From: Calothrix sp. NIES-2098
GTDB taxonomy: Bacteria; Cyanobacteriota; Cyanobacteriia; Cyanobacteriales; Nostocaceae
Direction: 5' to 3'
DNA length: 64,000 nt
Assembly: GCA_002368175.1 (NCBI GenBank)
Contig: AP018172.1
Coordinates: forward strand, 2,602,001 to 2,666,000
A program made the position numbers and the translations under genes. The notes beneath the pieces are model-generated. The model did not search any database. It was given only the letters and a program-made list of their open reading frames with translations, and was not told where the DNA came from. The first letter of the stretch is position 1. Every line of letters starts with the position of its first letter. This document shows, piece by piece, positions 36,264-44,798 of the stretch.

Positions 36264-36924
36264 AATCCTCAACTTACCAGGCTGGAATTGTAAAATGTCT
36301 TATGAAGGGGTTTCAATTGTTGCCCCAACAAAGCGTGATGCTACTGACTTAGCTCAAAGCTATGGAGAAGCTCTTAGCGAAACTGCTTGTAAGATTAAAG
36401 GCAAAGTAAGGATTCAATGGAGAGGCTGCAAGCAACCGATTGAATTCTTTGGGTGGATGGCCAGCGAACAAGCGCCTACACCAGCGGAAACAGCCGAACG
36501 GGTATTGCAATCTGAAGGTGGAATATTTTGTAGCCAGTTATACATACCATCTCAGTTGTTGTATCGTATGGTTGCCGCTGCTGAAAATGAGCGTCCTGTG
36601 AGCATTGTCAGACAAGATACTCGCAAACAAATCATTGTTAATCAGCCAATGGCTGATATGCTAGAGACACCACCAGAAATTGCCACTGAAAGGATCATGA
36701 CCCAGTTTTGGCTACCTGAAGATTTAGCAGAACTGGAACAAAGATTGCGTAACGATAGACAGTTCACCTGGACTTACTCCGCTGGACTCAATGAGCGCGC
36801 TTGGGCAATCTTGACTACTCAATTTGAGGCTTTTGAGGTTGAGGGTATTTGGTACAGACAAGGAACTTGTTTGTCAACTCCTCAACTTGTGCCAATACCG
36901 CCAGGAGTGCTTGAACAAGCTTAA
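36244..36924 (+). CDS. Hypothetical protein with PAS-like C-terminal domain
   Basis: 226 residues; ATG 36244 lies inside the end of the upstream gene. Residues ~1-80 hold a small alpha/beta unit (ILNLPGWNCKMSYEGVSIVA). Residues ~115-210 resemble a PAS domain: RPVSIVRQDTRKQIIVNQPM followed by ADMLE, then a helical part and a final WAILTTQFEAFEVEGIWYRQ strand. PAS domains sense ligands or mediate protein contacts. Coupled expression with the RHH/HTH-like protein suggests the two act together, perhaps as a sensor-regulator pair. No catalytic motif is seen. Confidence 0.5.
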   Translation: MSVSILRILNLPGWNCKMSYEGVSIVAPTKRDATDLAQSYGEALSETACKIKGKVRIQWRGCKQPIEFFGWMASEQAPTPAETAERVLQSEGGIFCSQLYIPSQLLYRMVAAAENERPVSIVRQDTRKQIIVNQPMADMLETPPEIATERIMTQFWLPEDLAELEQRLRNDRQFTWTYSAGLNERAWAILTTQFEAFEVEGIWYRQGTCLSTPQLVPIPPGVLEQA

Positions 36925-37806
36925 AATCACTATTTGACTCCTTCACGAATTAGAAAATCATCAGGTGCGTCATTTTCTATTTCGGGGTGCACTCCTTGAA
37001 TCAGTTATCAGGTTTAATACCAATTCAACAAAAGAGGGCTACAGATAATGATGCGGGACGATTCGGGGTTTTATGTAGGGCGGTGCAATTAAAAATAACT
37101 GGCGTACCCCTCTGGGGAAGCAAGCTACGCGTAGTGTCTCCGATAATAGAAGGCTGTCATTTGTTCGTTATTATTGGTAAGGGTTTAAAGCTTATTGATT
37201 TTTCAATAATTATTTACACTAACTGACTGAGATTGACCCACAGATAAATCTGCTTGGTAACATCAGGAAATGAGCATCCAGGCAAAAATGTTGCAGTTAT
37301 CCCTCTATTTTCTTCAGGACTTTGACTAATTCTCTGGTGCCGTCGATGTTTGGTGACTGGAAATTAGAAAAATGTAGCGGATTTAGATGTTGTCACCCCA
37401 TCTTGAGATAGCCAGACTAATTACACAATTTCTCAACTGCGAACTATAACAGCTACTTAAAATCACAACAATTGAAAATTTCTGGTCTAAGGTGCGTAAA
37501 TTGCTTTCTTGATTTCTGATTTTGGTAAATGCACCCTTGACACTCCATTGCACTGAATCAATCTACCTTGACTTTTACTTAAAAATAGTATCTATCCTTA
37601 CATTTTTTGGGTATTGGTCATTTGTTCTCTCTTACAAAGTTCAGATCGCCGGAAGCCGGCGCTCCGACTTTGCGCTTTGTCCTTTGTCATACTCCCTTAT
37701 CTTCTTTGTCCTCCACACTTCCTTATCCCCTGTTGTGGTAGAGTTTTGTACTCGTACATAAGATGCGATCGCTAATATATATAGAGAGCAGGGAGGCAGC
37801 TAGAGC
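36925..37806. other. Long intergenic region with dispersed repeats
   Basis: 882 bp. At 37101-37142 there is a repeat-like sequence (ACCCCTCTGGGGAAGC, then CAAGCTACGCGTAG) that can fold through CCCC/GGGG and GCGTA/TACGC; I recall such sequences as common in Nostoc-type genomes. At 37647-37661 CGCCGGAAGCCGGCG is near-palindromic. An open frame at 36987-37226 spans the first repeat and is judged spurious. The final 60 bp with a HIP1 site lead into the S9 peptidase gene. Confidence 0.4.
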
Positions 37807-39741
37807 ATGAATAAACCAGAAGTAGCATCTTATGGAGCTTGGCGATCGCCAATTACAACAGATTTAATTACTTCCCAAACTATTGGATTAGGGCAAATTT
37901 TTCTCGACGGACAGGATATTTACTGGAGCGAATTAAGACCATCAGAGAAGGGTAGAAACGTAATTGTACGGTTAAAAGATGGTCAAAATCAGGATGTGAC
38001 GCCTGCTGGCTATAACGTGCGTACCCGCGTCCATGAATATGGCGGCGCTTCTTTTCTGGTAGTTGATGGCACAGTGTACTTTTGTAACTTTGCCGACCAA
38101 CGCCTTTATCGTCAATCTATTGATAGCGAACCACAACCTATTACACCAGAAGTAGCTAAACGCTATGCAGACGCTATTTTCGATCGTCAACGCCAGCGAA
38201 TTATTTGTGTGTGCGAGGATAATACTGTTGCGGGACAAGAAGCTGTCAATACATTGGTAAGCCTAGGGTTAGAAAGAGATACTACACCGCAGCAACTAGT
38301 TGGCGGTAACGACTTTTATGCTTCACCTCGCCTCAGTCCCGATGGTTCGCGCTTGGCTTGGCTGGCTTGGAACCATCCGAATATGCCGTGGGATGGTACG
38401 GAACTGTGGGTTGCAGAAGTCCAAGCAGACGGACTTTTAGGAAAAGCTCAAAAAATCGCAGGTGGTTTAGACGAATCTATTTTTCAGCCGCAGTGGTCGC
38501 CAGATGGCACGCTGTACTTTATTTCTGACCGCACAGGCTGGTGGAATCTCTATCGCTGGCAAAATGGAAGTGTGGAACCGTTGACTCAAATGGAAGCTGA
38601 GTTTGGTAAACCTCTGTGGGTTTTAGGGACTTCCACCTATGATTTTGAGTCAGGCGATCGCATTATTTGCAGTTATACTCAGCAAAGCATTTGGCATTTA
38701 GCTAGTCTCGACACAACAACAAAACAACTAGAATCTCTGCCAACACCTTACACGGATATTTCTTCGCTACACGCAGCTCCAGGTAAGGTAGTGTTTATCG
38801 GTGGTTCTCCAACTGAGTCAACAGCTATTGTACAGTTAGACTTAGCAAGTAAAAAGCTGGAAGTCCTACGCCGTGCTAGTGAGGTAAAGATTGAGGCTGG
38901 TTATCTTTCCCTACCCCAAGCAATAGAGTATCCGACAGCTGATGGTAAGACAGCATATGCCTTATTTTATCAACCGCAAAATCATGATTACACTGCCCCG
39001 GTAGGGGAAAAACCGCCGCTGATTGTCAAAAGCCACGGCGGGCCGACAGCCGCAGCTGGGAGTAGTTTGAACTTTCGCATTCAATACTGGACTAGCCGAG
39101 GCATAGCAGTTTTAGATGTAAATTATGGCGGTAGCACGGGTTATGGAAGAGAGTACCGTCAAAGATTAGATGGTCAGTGGGGAATTGTGGATGTTGATGA
39201 TTGCGTTGATGGGGCGCGTTATTTGGTAGAAAGAGGAGAAGTAGACGGTAATCGCCTAGCAATTTCTGGTGGTAGTGCGGGTGGTTATACAACCCTGTGT
39301 GCTTTAACTTTTCGCGATACTTTTAAAGCAGGTGCTAGCCACTATGGAGTTAGCGATTTAGAAGCTTTAGCGAGAGATACTCACAAATTTGAGTCGCGCT
39401 ACTTAGATCGTCTAATTGGTGCTTATCCAGAACAGCGCCAGATTTATCAAGAGCGATCGCCTATTAATTTTACCGAACGACTTGCTTCTCCAGTGATTTT
39501 CTTCCAAGGTTTGGAAGACCAAGTAGTACCACCAAATCAAACCGAAGCAATGGTGACAGCACTGCGGGTTAAAGGCGTACCAGTAGCGTACCTTCCCTTT
39601 GAAGGCGAGCAACATGGCTTCCGCAAAGCAGAGAATATCAAGCGTTCTTTGGAAGCAGAACTTTACTTCTACTCGCAGATTTTCGGCTTTGAGTTACCCG
39701 AATCTATTGAACCTATGGTGATTGAAAACTTTAAATCATAG
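37807..39741 (+). CDS. S9 family peptidase (prolyl oligopeptidase-like, acylaminoacyl-peptidase type)
   Basis: 644 residues. The N-terminal ~370 residues form a WD/beta-propeller-like domain (repeats such as YASPRLSPDGSRLAWLAW and IFQPQWSPDGTLYFISDRTG). The C-terminal alpha/beta hydrolase domain holds the catalytic triad: Ser490 in GGSAGGYTT, Asp571 in GLEDQVVPP and His603 in EGEQHGFRK. It cleaves short peptides, probably in the cytoplasm, as there is no signal peptide. A HIP1 site overlaps codons 14-16. Family length is normal. Confidence 0.93.
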   Translation: MNKPEVASYGAWRSPITTDLITSQTIGLGQIFLDGQDIYWSELRPSEKGRNVIVRLKDGQNQDVTPAGYNVRTRVHEYGGASFLVVDGTVYFCNFADQRLYRQSIDSEPQPITPEVAKRYADAIFDRQRQRIICVCEDNTVAGQEAVNTLVSLGLERDTTPQQLVGGNDFYASPRLSPDGSRLAWLAWNHPNMPWDGTELWVAEVQADGLLGKAQKIAGGLDESIFQPQWSPDGTLYFISDRTGWWNLYRWQNGSVEPLTQMEAEFGKPLWVLGTSTYDFESGDRIICSYTQQSIWHLASLDTTTKQLESLPTPYTDISSLHAAPGKVVFIGGSPTESTAIVQLDLASKKLEVLRRASEVKIEAGYLSLPQAIEYPTADGKTAYALFYQPQNHDYTAPVGEKPPLIVKSHGGPTAAAGSSLNFRIQYWTSRGIAVLDVNYGGSTGYGREYRQRLDGQWGIVDVDDCVDGARYLVERGEVDGNRLAISGGSAGGYTTLCALTFRDTFKAGASHYGVSDLEALARDTHKFESRYLDRLIGAYPEQRQIYQERSPINFTERLASPVIFFQGLEDQVVPPNQTEAMVTALRVKGVPVAYLPFEGEQHGFRKAENIKRSLEAELYFYSQIFGFELPESIEPMVIENFKS

Positions 39742-39750
39742 CTTTGATAT

Positions 39751-40155
39751 TTAGCGACGATGTAAGAACCAATACCATCCAGAACCTTTGCGAGTCAGCC
39801 AAGAGTCGTCTAAATCGGGATTGTAGACAGGGATATCAGAAAATTGAGCGTCGTCATCCACGCGAATTTTGAGATTCTGACAATTCCCTTCAATTTCAAT
39901 TGTGACAGTCCGATCGTCGCTCTGGCTTGGACGCAAAAGGCTGTCTCTAATAATACGTCGATTCCTATCTACTTGCTGCCTATGGCTAGAGACACAACGC
40001 ACTCTCACTAAGGAGTTGTCATTAGGGTTATCTAAAAGATAAGGCAAGATTTGGGAGTCCCGATTTCTAGGAGTTTCGGCGCTGGCTAAAGATGTTACCG
40101 ATAGCAACAGGATTGTACTCAGGGTAATAATTCTTGCTCCAGTTGGGCTATTCAT
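39751..40155 (-). CDS. Small secreted hypothetical protein
   Basis: 134 residues with a signal peptide (IITLSTILLLSVTSLASAE). The mature part is rich in Arg and Asp with two Cys (RCVSSHRQQ and EGNCQNLKI) that could form a disulphide; it ends GSGWYWFLHRR. ATG 40153-40155 has AGGAG 5 nt upstream, a strong ribosome site. It is the downstream partner of another small secreted protein gene (40242-40898) in the same direction. I do not recognise the family. Confidence 0.65.
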   Translation of the reverse strand: MNSPTGARIITLSTILLLSVTSLASAETPRNRDSQILPYLLDNPNDNSLVRVRCVSSHRQQVDRNRRIIRDSLLRPSQSDDRTVTIEIEGNCQNLKIRVDDDAQFSDIPVYNPDLDDSWLTRKGSGWYWFLHRR

Positions 40156-40241
40156 AATATCTCCTGAGAAGTAAAGAAAGTAATTGCCAGGGCGCTAACC
40201 CCGGCGTGGAATTAATCTAAAATTAAGGATTTTGGTATAAG

Positions 40242-40898
40242 TTATTTGTTGTCTAACAGTTGATTTACCTGCTGTCCTCGGCGACCAGTTTTAATTTCAT
40301 AACGGCGAGTCAGGTTATCTTGATAGTTCATATCTCTAGCGGCAGCAGAGTTGACGAAAGCATCGCAATTCTTACCTTGAACCACTGTCGAGGAACTGCT
40401 GGTATTTTCTTCATTGCGGTTATTGCGGGTATCTTTGGAGTCACTATTATTTTGACTACCTTGGCTAGCACCGCTACCACTTACGCCAATACCTAAGAAG
40501 CTGACACCGCCTCCACCGCCATCATTGTGGCTGCGAGAAGAACTGGAACGAGTACTAGTAGAGGTTGCAAGCGCTAATTTGCTAGAACTGTTACGAGTAT
40601 TGCTACCTAAACCAACATCACTACACAAAGCACGTGGGTCATTCGCCAAAGTTTTCGGGTCAACCCAAGATTGATGGTCGCCCAATCCTTGAATTTCACT
40701 ATTACCAACTGGATTACTAGGTGCGCTAGGTGTAGGAGTTTTAGGAGTACCATTACCTACAGCTGCGCCAGGGGTGAGAATACCAGGTTTGAAAATACCA
40801 GCAGGCTGTACATCAAAAGGCCCTGCCAATGCTGGTAGTGTAGAGGTCAAAAGAGCAGTAGCTGTTAGCAAAGAGCCAGTTAAGTTACGGAATTTCAT
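40242..40898 (-). CDS. Secreted low-complexity (Ser/Asn/Gly-rich) protein
   Basis: 218 residues from ATG 40896-40898, chosen because AGGAG lies 8 nt upstream and a signal peptide follows (MKFRNLTGSLLTATALLTST, cleavage near LPALA). The mature part begins GPFDVQPAGIFKPGILTPG, has a long Ser/Thr/Asn-rich middle with a GGGGGVSFLGIGVSGSG core, two Cys (ALCSDVG and GKNCDAF), and a basic end. Probably a periplasmic or surface protein. It precedes the small secreted gene at 39751 by 86 bp. Confidence 0.65.
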   Translation of the reverse strand: MKFRNLTGSLLTATALLTSTLPALAGPFDVQPAGIFKPGILTPGAAVGNGTPKTPTPSAPSNPVGNSEIQGLGDHQSWVDPKTLANDPRALCSDVGLGSNTRNSSSKLALATSTSTRSSSSRSHNDGGGGGVSFLGIGVSGSGASQGSQNNSDSKDTRNNRNEENTSSSSTVVQGKNCDAFVNSAAARDMNYQDNLTRRYEIKTGRRGQQVNQLLDNK

Positions 40899-41142
40899 GG
40901 TCATTCTCCTCAAGTTGAAGTGTTTGTCTTGGGCTTTCACCCTTACACTTACTCAATAGGTTGACTGCGATTAGTTTATGCACCCTGTGGGGAAATTTTT
41001 TTTAAATCCTGACTGGGGAATGAGGATGAGGGAGTGTGGGGAGACAAAGGAGTAAGACAAATGACCAATGACAAATACCCACTAAATTGACTGTGAAAAC
41101 TGGGATAAATAAGTGAATCATCTTGATTGTTTTCACTGAAAT

Positions 41143-41727
41143 ATGCAGTACCCTTTAGAACTTACCTTCAAATTTTGGGCTTTAGCGCCACAAATATCGA
41201 TTGTTGATGGTCAAGGTAATTTGGTTTTCTACGTTAAGCAGAAACTGTTCAAGCTAAAGGAAGCAATTACCATCTTTGCTGACGTAGAACGTACCCGTCC
41301 CTTGTATTACATCAAAGCTGACCGAATTATTGACTTTTCGGCACGTTACAACTTCACCGATAGCAATGGTAGAGAGATTGGTGCAGTCAAACGGCGAGGA
41401 TTGCGATCGCTTTGGCGGGCACGCTATGACATATTTGATGGCGAGACTAGCAATCTCAACATCCAAGAGAAAAATCCTTGGATAAAGGTTGCAGATGCTT
41501 TATTTGCAGAGATTCCCGTTCTAGGAATGTTCACTGGTTATGTATTCAATCCAGTCTACTTAGTTAGCCGAACTGATGGTACTGTGGTCATGCGTTTAGA
41601 GAAAATCCCCGCTTTTCTCTCGCGAAGATTTACGATCAAAGCTGTCGATCGAATGAGCGATCGCGAAGAAGAACAGGTTTTGCTAAGTTTAATGATGATG
41701 CTGCTCTTAGAACGCAATCGTGGCTAG
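41143..41727 (+). CDS. LURP-one-related (scramblase-like beta-barrel) protein
   Basis: 194 residues. The pattern FWALAPQISIVDGQGNLVFY, then KLFKLKEAITIFAD and RIIDFSARYNFTDSNGREIG, matches the LURP-one-related/YxjI family, which forms a 12-stranded barrel around a central helix. Family members are often related to phospholipid scramblase-like domains; the role in bacteria is unknown. No signal peptide. A hairpin with 8-bp arms follows the gene at 41756-41787. Confidence 0.75.
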   Translation: MQYPLELTFKFWALAPQISIVDGQGNLVFYVKQKLFKLKEAITIFADVERTRPLYYIKADRIIDFSARYNFTDSNGREIGAVKRRGLRSLWRARYDIFDGETSNLNIQEKNPWIKVADALFAEIPVLGMFTGYVFNPVYLVSRTDGTVVMRLEKIPAFLSRRFTIKAVDRMSDREEEQVLLSLMMMLLLERNRG

Positions 41728-41755
41728 CTAAGAGTCGCTCATTCTAGCAATTCTC

Positions 41756-41790
41756 GCAGAGGAAAACTATCAATTATTCTCCTCTGCTCT
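41756..41790 (+). terminator. Possible terminator hairpin after the LURP-one-like gene
   Basis: GCAGAGGA (41756-41763) and TCCTCTGC (41780-41787) pair perfectly around a 16-nt loop, 28 bp beyond the stop. The following sequence is pyrimidine-rich (CTCTTGTCTCC) rather than a pure T-tract. Confidence 0.45.
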
Positions 41791-41835
41791 CTTGTCTCCC
41801 CACACTCCCTACACTCCCTACACTCCTTTGTCCCA

Positions 41836-42912
41836 TTAATAGCCATCCACAGACCAATGGGGAGGGTCATTACTCAACTTATACACTCCGTAGGTGCTAC
41901 CTACATTCCATAAAGTTCTATTGAGAGCCGCATTTGGTGGGTCGCCTACAGCCACCATTCGCCCATTACCATCTCTAATATTAATCTTGCCATTCCAAGT
42001 AACATTCCAATCAATAGCCAGTCTTTGAATATGGCGAGAATTTAAGGAAACAGGATTGCCACCAATTCCATAAGCATCTAACATCTCATTCGCAGCTTGT
42101 ACTGAACCAGCATTGGTGTAATGCTCCCACTCGATATTGACTCCAGCCATACTTGGCACGTATTTAGCAGCAATTTCTTGTCTATAAATTCTGGCTGCAT
42201 AATGCATTAAGTAAGCACGTTCTTTAGGACGATGAGTAGCCGTAACAATTACTTGACATCCTGCATCAATCAGTGATTTTTGAAATGCTTCTACTCTTTG
42301 ACGAAATGGTGAAGCTAAATCAGAAATTAATTTGCTGGTAGGAAAGCTATCAACCCAATGAGCGCCGCTGAGGCAAAATCTCTGAATTTTTGCATAACTA
42401 TTTAAAATATCCAATGCTTGAGTTAAATCTTGCCCTAGTTTTTGCTTAGTAGTATTACTTAGTGCCTCTTCTAGTTCGCTACGCAAGCGGACATCTCTTT
42501 TTTTGTATGCTTCGGCTAACCCTTTACTACTTGTATCACCAAAGTCTCCATCTACTTTTAAAGCAGGATTTAATTGCCCAGTTTTATTTAAAGATGTTTG
42601 TAAATCTTTAACCTCTGCTTCTCCAAAACCAAGATAACTGAGCAATGTATTAGCTGGAATATTCAGTTTTAAAATCAAACCCCGATCGAGCGCTTTGGCA
42701 TAGGTCATATTGCCAACAACACCATCAGCAGTTAAGCCATTTCTTTGTTGATAGCTGCGAGTTGCTTGGTCTGTTTGTTTCCCAAAGTCACCATCAGCAA
42801 CCCCAATCGGAAATTCAGAATCTTTTAAAAAGCTTTGCCAAGCACGAACAACATCTCCTTCTGAACCAAGTTTAATGACTGGTAATTTTAGAATGCTGAC
42901 ATTAAAAGCCAT
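41836..42912 (-). CDS. Peptidoglycan-binding protein with M15-type peptidase domain
   Basis: 358 residues from ATG 42910-42912 (GGAGA 6 nt upstream). A PG_binding_1 domain is at about 5-70 (PVIKLGSEGDVVRAWQSFL, DGDFGKQTDQATRSYQQRNG) and a degenerate second at about 80-125. The C-terminal half resembles M15 D-Ala-D-Ala carboxypeptidases or endolysins: ATHRPKERAYLMHYAARI, the zinc motif SRHIQRLAIDWNV (His and Asp 7 apart) and PPHWSVDGY with the third His. It has no signal peptide, unlike host wall enzymes. The amidase gene at 43279 is upstream on the same strand, so the two may be jointly used to cut cell walls. Confidence 0.8.
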   Translation of the reverse strand: MAFNVSILKLPVIKLGSEGDVVRAWQSFLKDSEFPIGVADGDFGKQTDQATRSYQQRNGLTADGVVGNMTYAKALDRGLILKLNIPANTLLSYLGFGEAEVKDLQTSLNKTGQLNPALKVDGDFGDTSSKGLAEAYKKRDVRLRSELEEALSNTTKQKLGQDLTQALDILNSYAKIQRFCLSGAHWVDSFPTSKLISDLASPFRQRVEAFQKSLIDAGCQVIVTATHRPKERAYLMHYAARIYRQEIAAKYVPSMAGVNIEWEHYTNAGSVQAANEMLDAYGIGGNPVSLNSRHIQRLAIDWNVTWNGKINIRDGNGRMVAVGDPPNAALNRTLWNVGSTYGVYKLSNDPPHWSVDGY

Positions 42913-43039
42913 AATTTTCTCCAAACTCAAAATTATAGACTTCTTGCAAAAGGCTACATAATATATCTCGTAATTTTAATGATACTTTGCCCCTTGACTA
43001 TGTTTATTATGCGCTTTTACAAGCTGTCTATTTATTCGT

Positions 43040-43087
43040 AAACTATGAGAATTAAAACTAGCATTTGCTATTTAATTCTCATAGTTT
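43040..43087. terminator. Very strong hairpin between the two wall-hydrolase genes
   Basis: A perfect 17-bp stem (43040-43056 AAACTATGAGAATTAAA with 43071-43087). The loop itself contains a further 5-bp stem (TAGCA 43059-43063, TGCTA 43066-43070), so 22 base pairs can form with a 2-nt bulge. It lies 192 bp after the amidase stop (minus strand), in a 366-bp gap with no reading frame. It could end the amidase transcript or be a repeat; the T-tract is weak. Confidence 0.55.
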
Positions 43088-43278
43088 TGCCTAATTTGTA
43101 ATTTTAAATGACTTAATTATTTAATAAGTTAAGTAGGCAGCAATAAATCTAACTACGTTAAGACCATGAGGATAAAAAAGCCCTACTTAGTGAATGCCAA
43201 AAATCGGCGTTCCTAACTTTGTAATCAAGGATAAATCATAGCCTTAACTAGTTAATTTATTTGTGCCACGCTACTTAA

Positions 43279-44220
43279 CTAACCAATTAATTTCTGCCAA
43301 GAAGCAGGGCCGACAATTCCATCAGCGAGTAATCCATTTTGCTTTTGAAAGTTTTTCACACTCACCTCTGTCTGCGGGCCATATACACCATCGACTTCAA
43401 CACCTAAACGATATTGCAAATAGCGAATAACCGGGCCCCCAGCATGATTTAGGCGAATGATTCTTTTGGCTAAAATCAGATTAATTGCATCCCATGTAGC
43501 TTTGTCAGCATTTCCAGTTTCAGAAATTCCCACAATTTTTTGAAATTTGGCTACCGCAGAACTTGTAGCGCTTCCGGCTATGCCATCTTCCACTAAACTT
43601 TTACCATTTTTATCAGTTATCTTCAGTTGATTCAAAGTTTTTTGTAGTCTCTGAATTGTAGTATCTACATTCTGTTCTTCATCTGGTACTGGGTTGACAG
43701 GAGTAGTGGGTAATTTACCTGTTAAGCCTTTGACAATTGCATTCGCCAGTGCTTCCGGATTAAAAAGATTCATATCTTTTTGTGAATCGAGGAAGCAACC
43801 TTCTACAAGAATCGCGGGCATATTTGTATTTCTCAGAACATATAAATGGGAACCACTTTTAACACCCCGATTAAAAAATCCTAATTTGATAATTTCATCT
43901 AATACTGGTTTAGCAATTTTTCGACTACTTTCGCTACCAGCAAATACTTCTGTGCCGTTTGCTTGTCCGTTAAAAGAATTAAAGTGAATGGATACATACA
44001 CATCCACTTTATTAGAATTTGCTTTGTCGCATCTTTGAGCAAGTGATTGAGTTACTGTGCTAGCTCTATCTGGTTTACAAGGTATGACTTGATGCCCTAA
44101 AGCTTGGAGCTTCGATATTACTCTATTTCCCACATCTAAGGTTAAATTATCCTCAAATTTGAGGCCTCTCGCTCCGGTGTCTGGAGGGCAATTATGCCCA
44201 ATATCAACGCCAAATTTCAT
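43279..44220 (-). CDS. N-acetylmuramoyl-L-alanine amidase (Amidase_3) with C-terminal peptidoglycan-binding domains
   Basis: 313 residues from ATG 44218-44220. The amidase domain starts immediately: MKFGVDIGHNCPPDTGARG with the first zinc His, then the Glu in LKFEDNLTLDVGNRV, the second His in VYVSIHFNSFNGQANGTE, and catalytic Glu in AILVEGCFLDSQKDM. Two PG_binding_1-like domains follow (about 190-245 and 250-313, the latter with YLQYRLGVEVDGVYGPQTEV). It cleaves the amide between MurNAc and L-Ala. No signal peptide is present, so export would need lysis or a special route, as with phage endolysins. Confidence 0.9.
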   Translation of the reverse strand: MKFGVDIGHNCPPDTGARGLKFEDNLTLDVGNRVISKLQALGHQVIPCKPDRASTVTQSLAQRCDKANSNKVDVYVSIHFNSFNGQANGTEVFAGSESSRKIAKPVLDEIIKLGFFNRGVKSGSHLYVLRNTNMPAILVEGCFLDSQKDMNLFNPEALANAIVKGLTGKLPTTPVNPVPDEEQNVDTTIQRLQKTLNQLKITDKNGKSLVEDGIAGSATSSAVAKFQKIVGISETGNADKATWDAINLILAKRIIRLNHAGGPVIRYLQYRLGVEVDGVYGPQTEVSVKNFQKQNGLLADGIVGPASWQKLIG

Positions 44221-44798
44221 GAATCTATCCTCCACTTAATTTTTCTACTAGTTTAAATGTCCGATATGCTTTGATAACCCTCTTTTATACATTTGCCTAG
44301 AGAAAAATAAATTTTCCATCTCAAAAATCGCAGTGACTAGAAAAAATTTATACCACAAATGTTGTTAACTTAACTCTAACGAAAGTCATAAAATAGATAA
44401 TAATTTCTAAACTTGAACAGAAAGATTTTTAACTACAAGTTGCAGAAAATAAATTCCTGGAATTTAACAAAACTTTTTTTCACTTAACATACCCTCAAGG
44501 CTCCCATCTTGCACCCAGCTAGAGAAAATCGCAAAAGCTAAATAAAGAGCGCAGAATATTACAATACCTCTTTTATACTTAGTTGTAATTTTGACGCTAA
44601 ATATTTAAGTGCAATCTGTAGGGGAGCCAGTGCGTTGGACTGGTTTCCAAAGCAGCCGCTTGCGGGGGTTTCATATAACTCCTATTTGATTTTCAAGAAA
44701 ATTTCGTACATCCTCATATTCAAGTCTGTTCGCTATTGCCCCTTACTAGATTGCTATAACTAAACAATATGACTTAATAAAAATGCCAGTAAGAATGT
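44221..44798. other. Intergenic region with a dispersed repeat
   Basis: 578 bp, mostly AT-rich. At 44618-44672 lies a GC-rich island (GGGGAGCCAGTGCGTTGGAC, then CAGCCGCTTGCGGGGG) that stands out from its surroundings; I recall near-identical islands scattered in filamentous cyanobacterial genomes. The rest shows no reading frame. Promoters for the divergent amidase and threonine aldolase genes must be here. Confidence 0.4.

Noticed and set aside
36987..37226. 79-residue ORF
   Set aside because: It spans a dispersed repeat and has no protein-like features.
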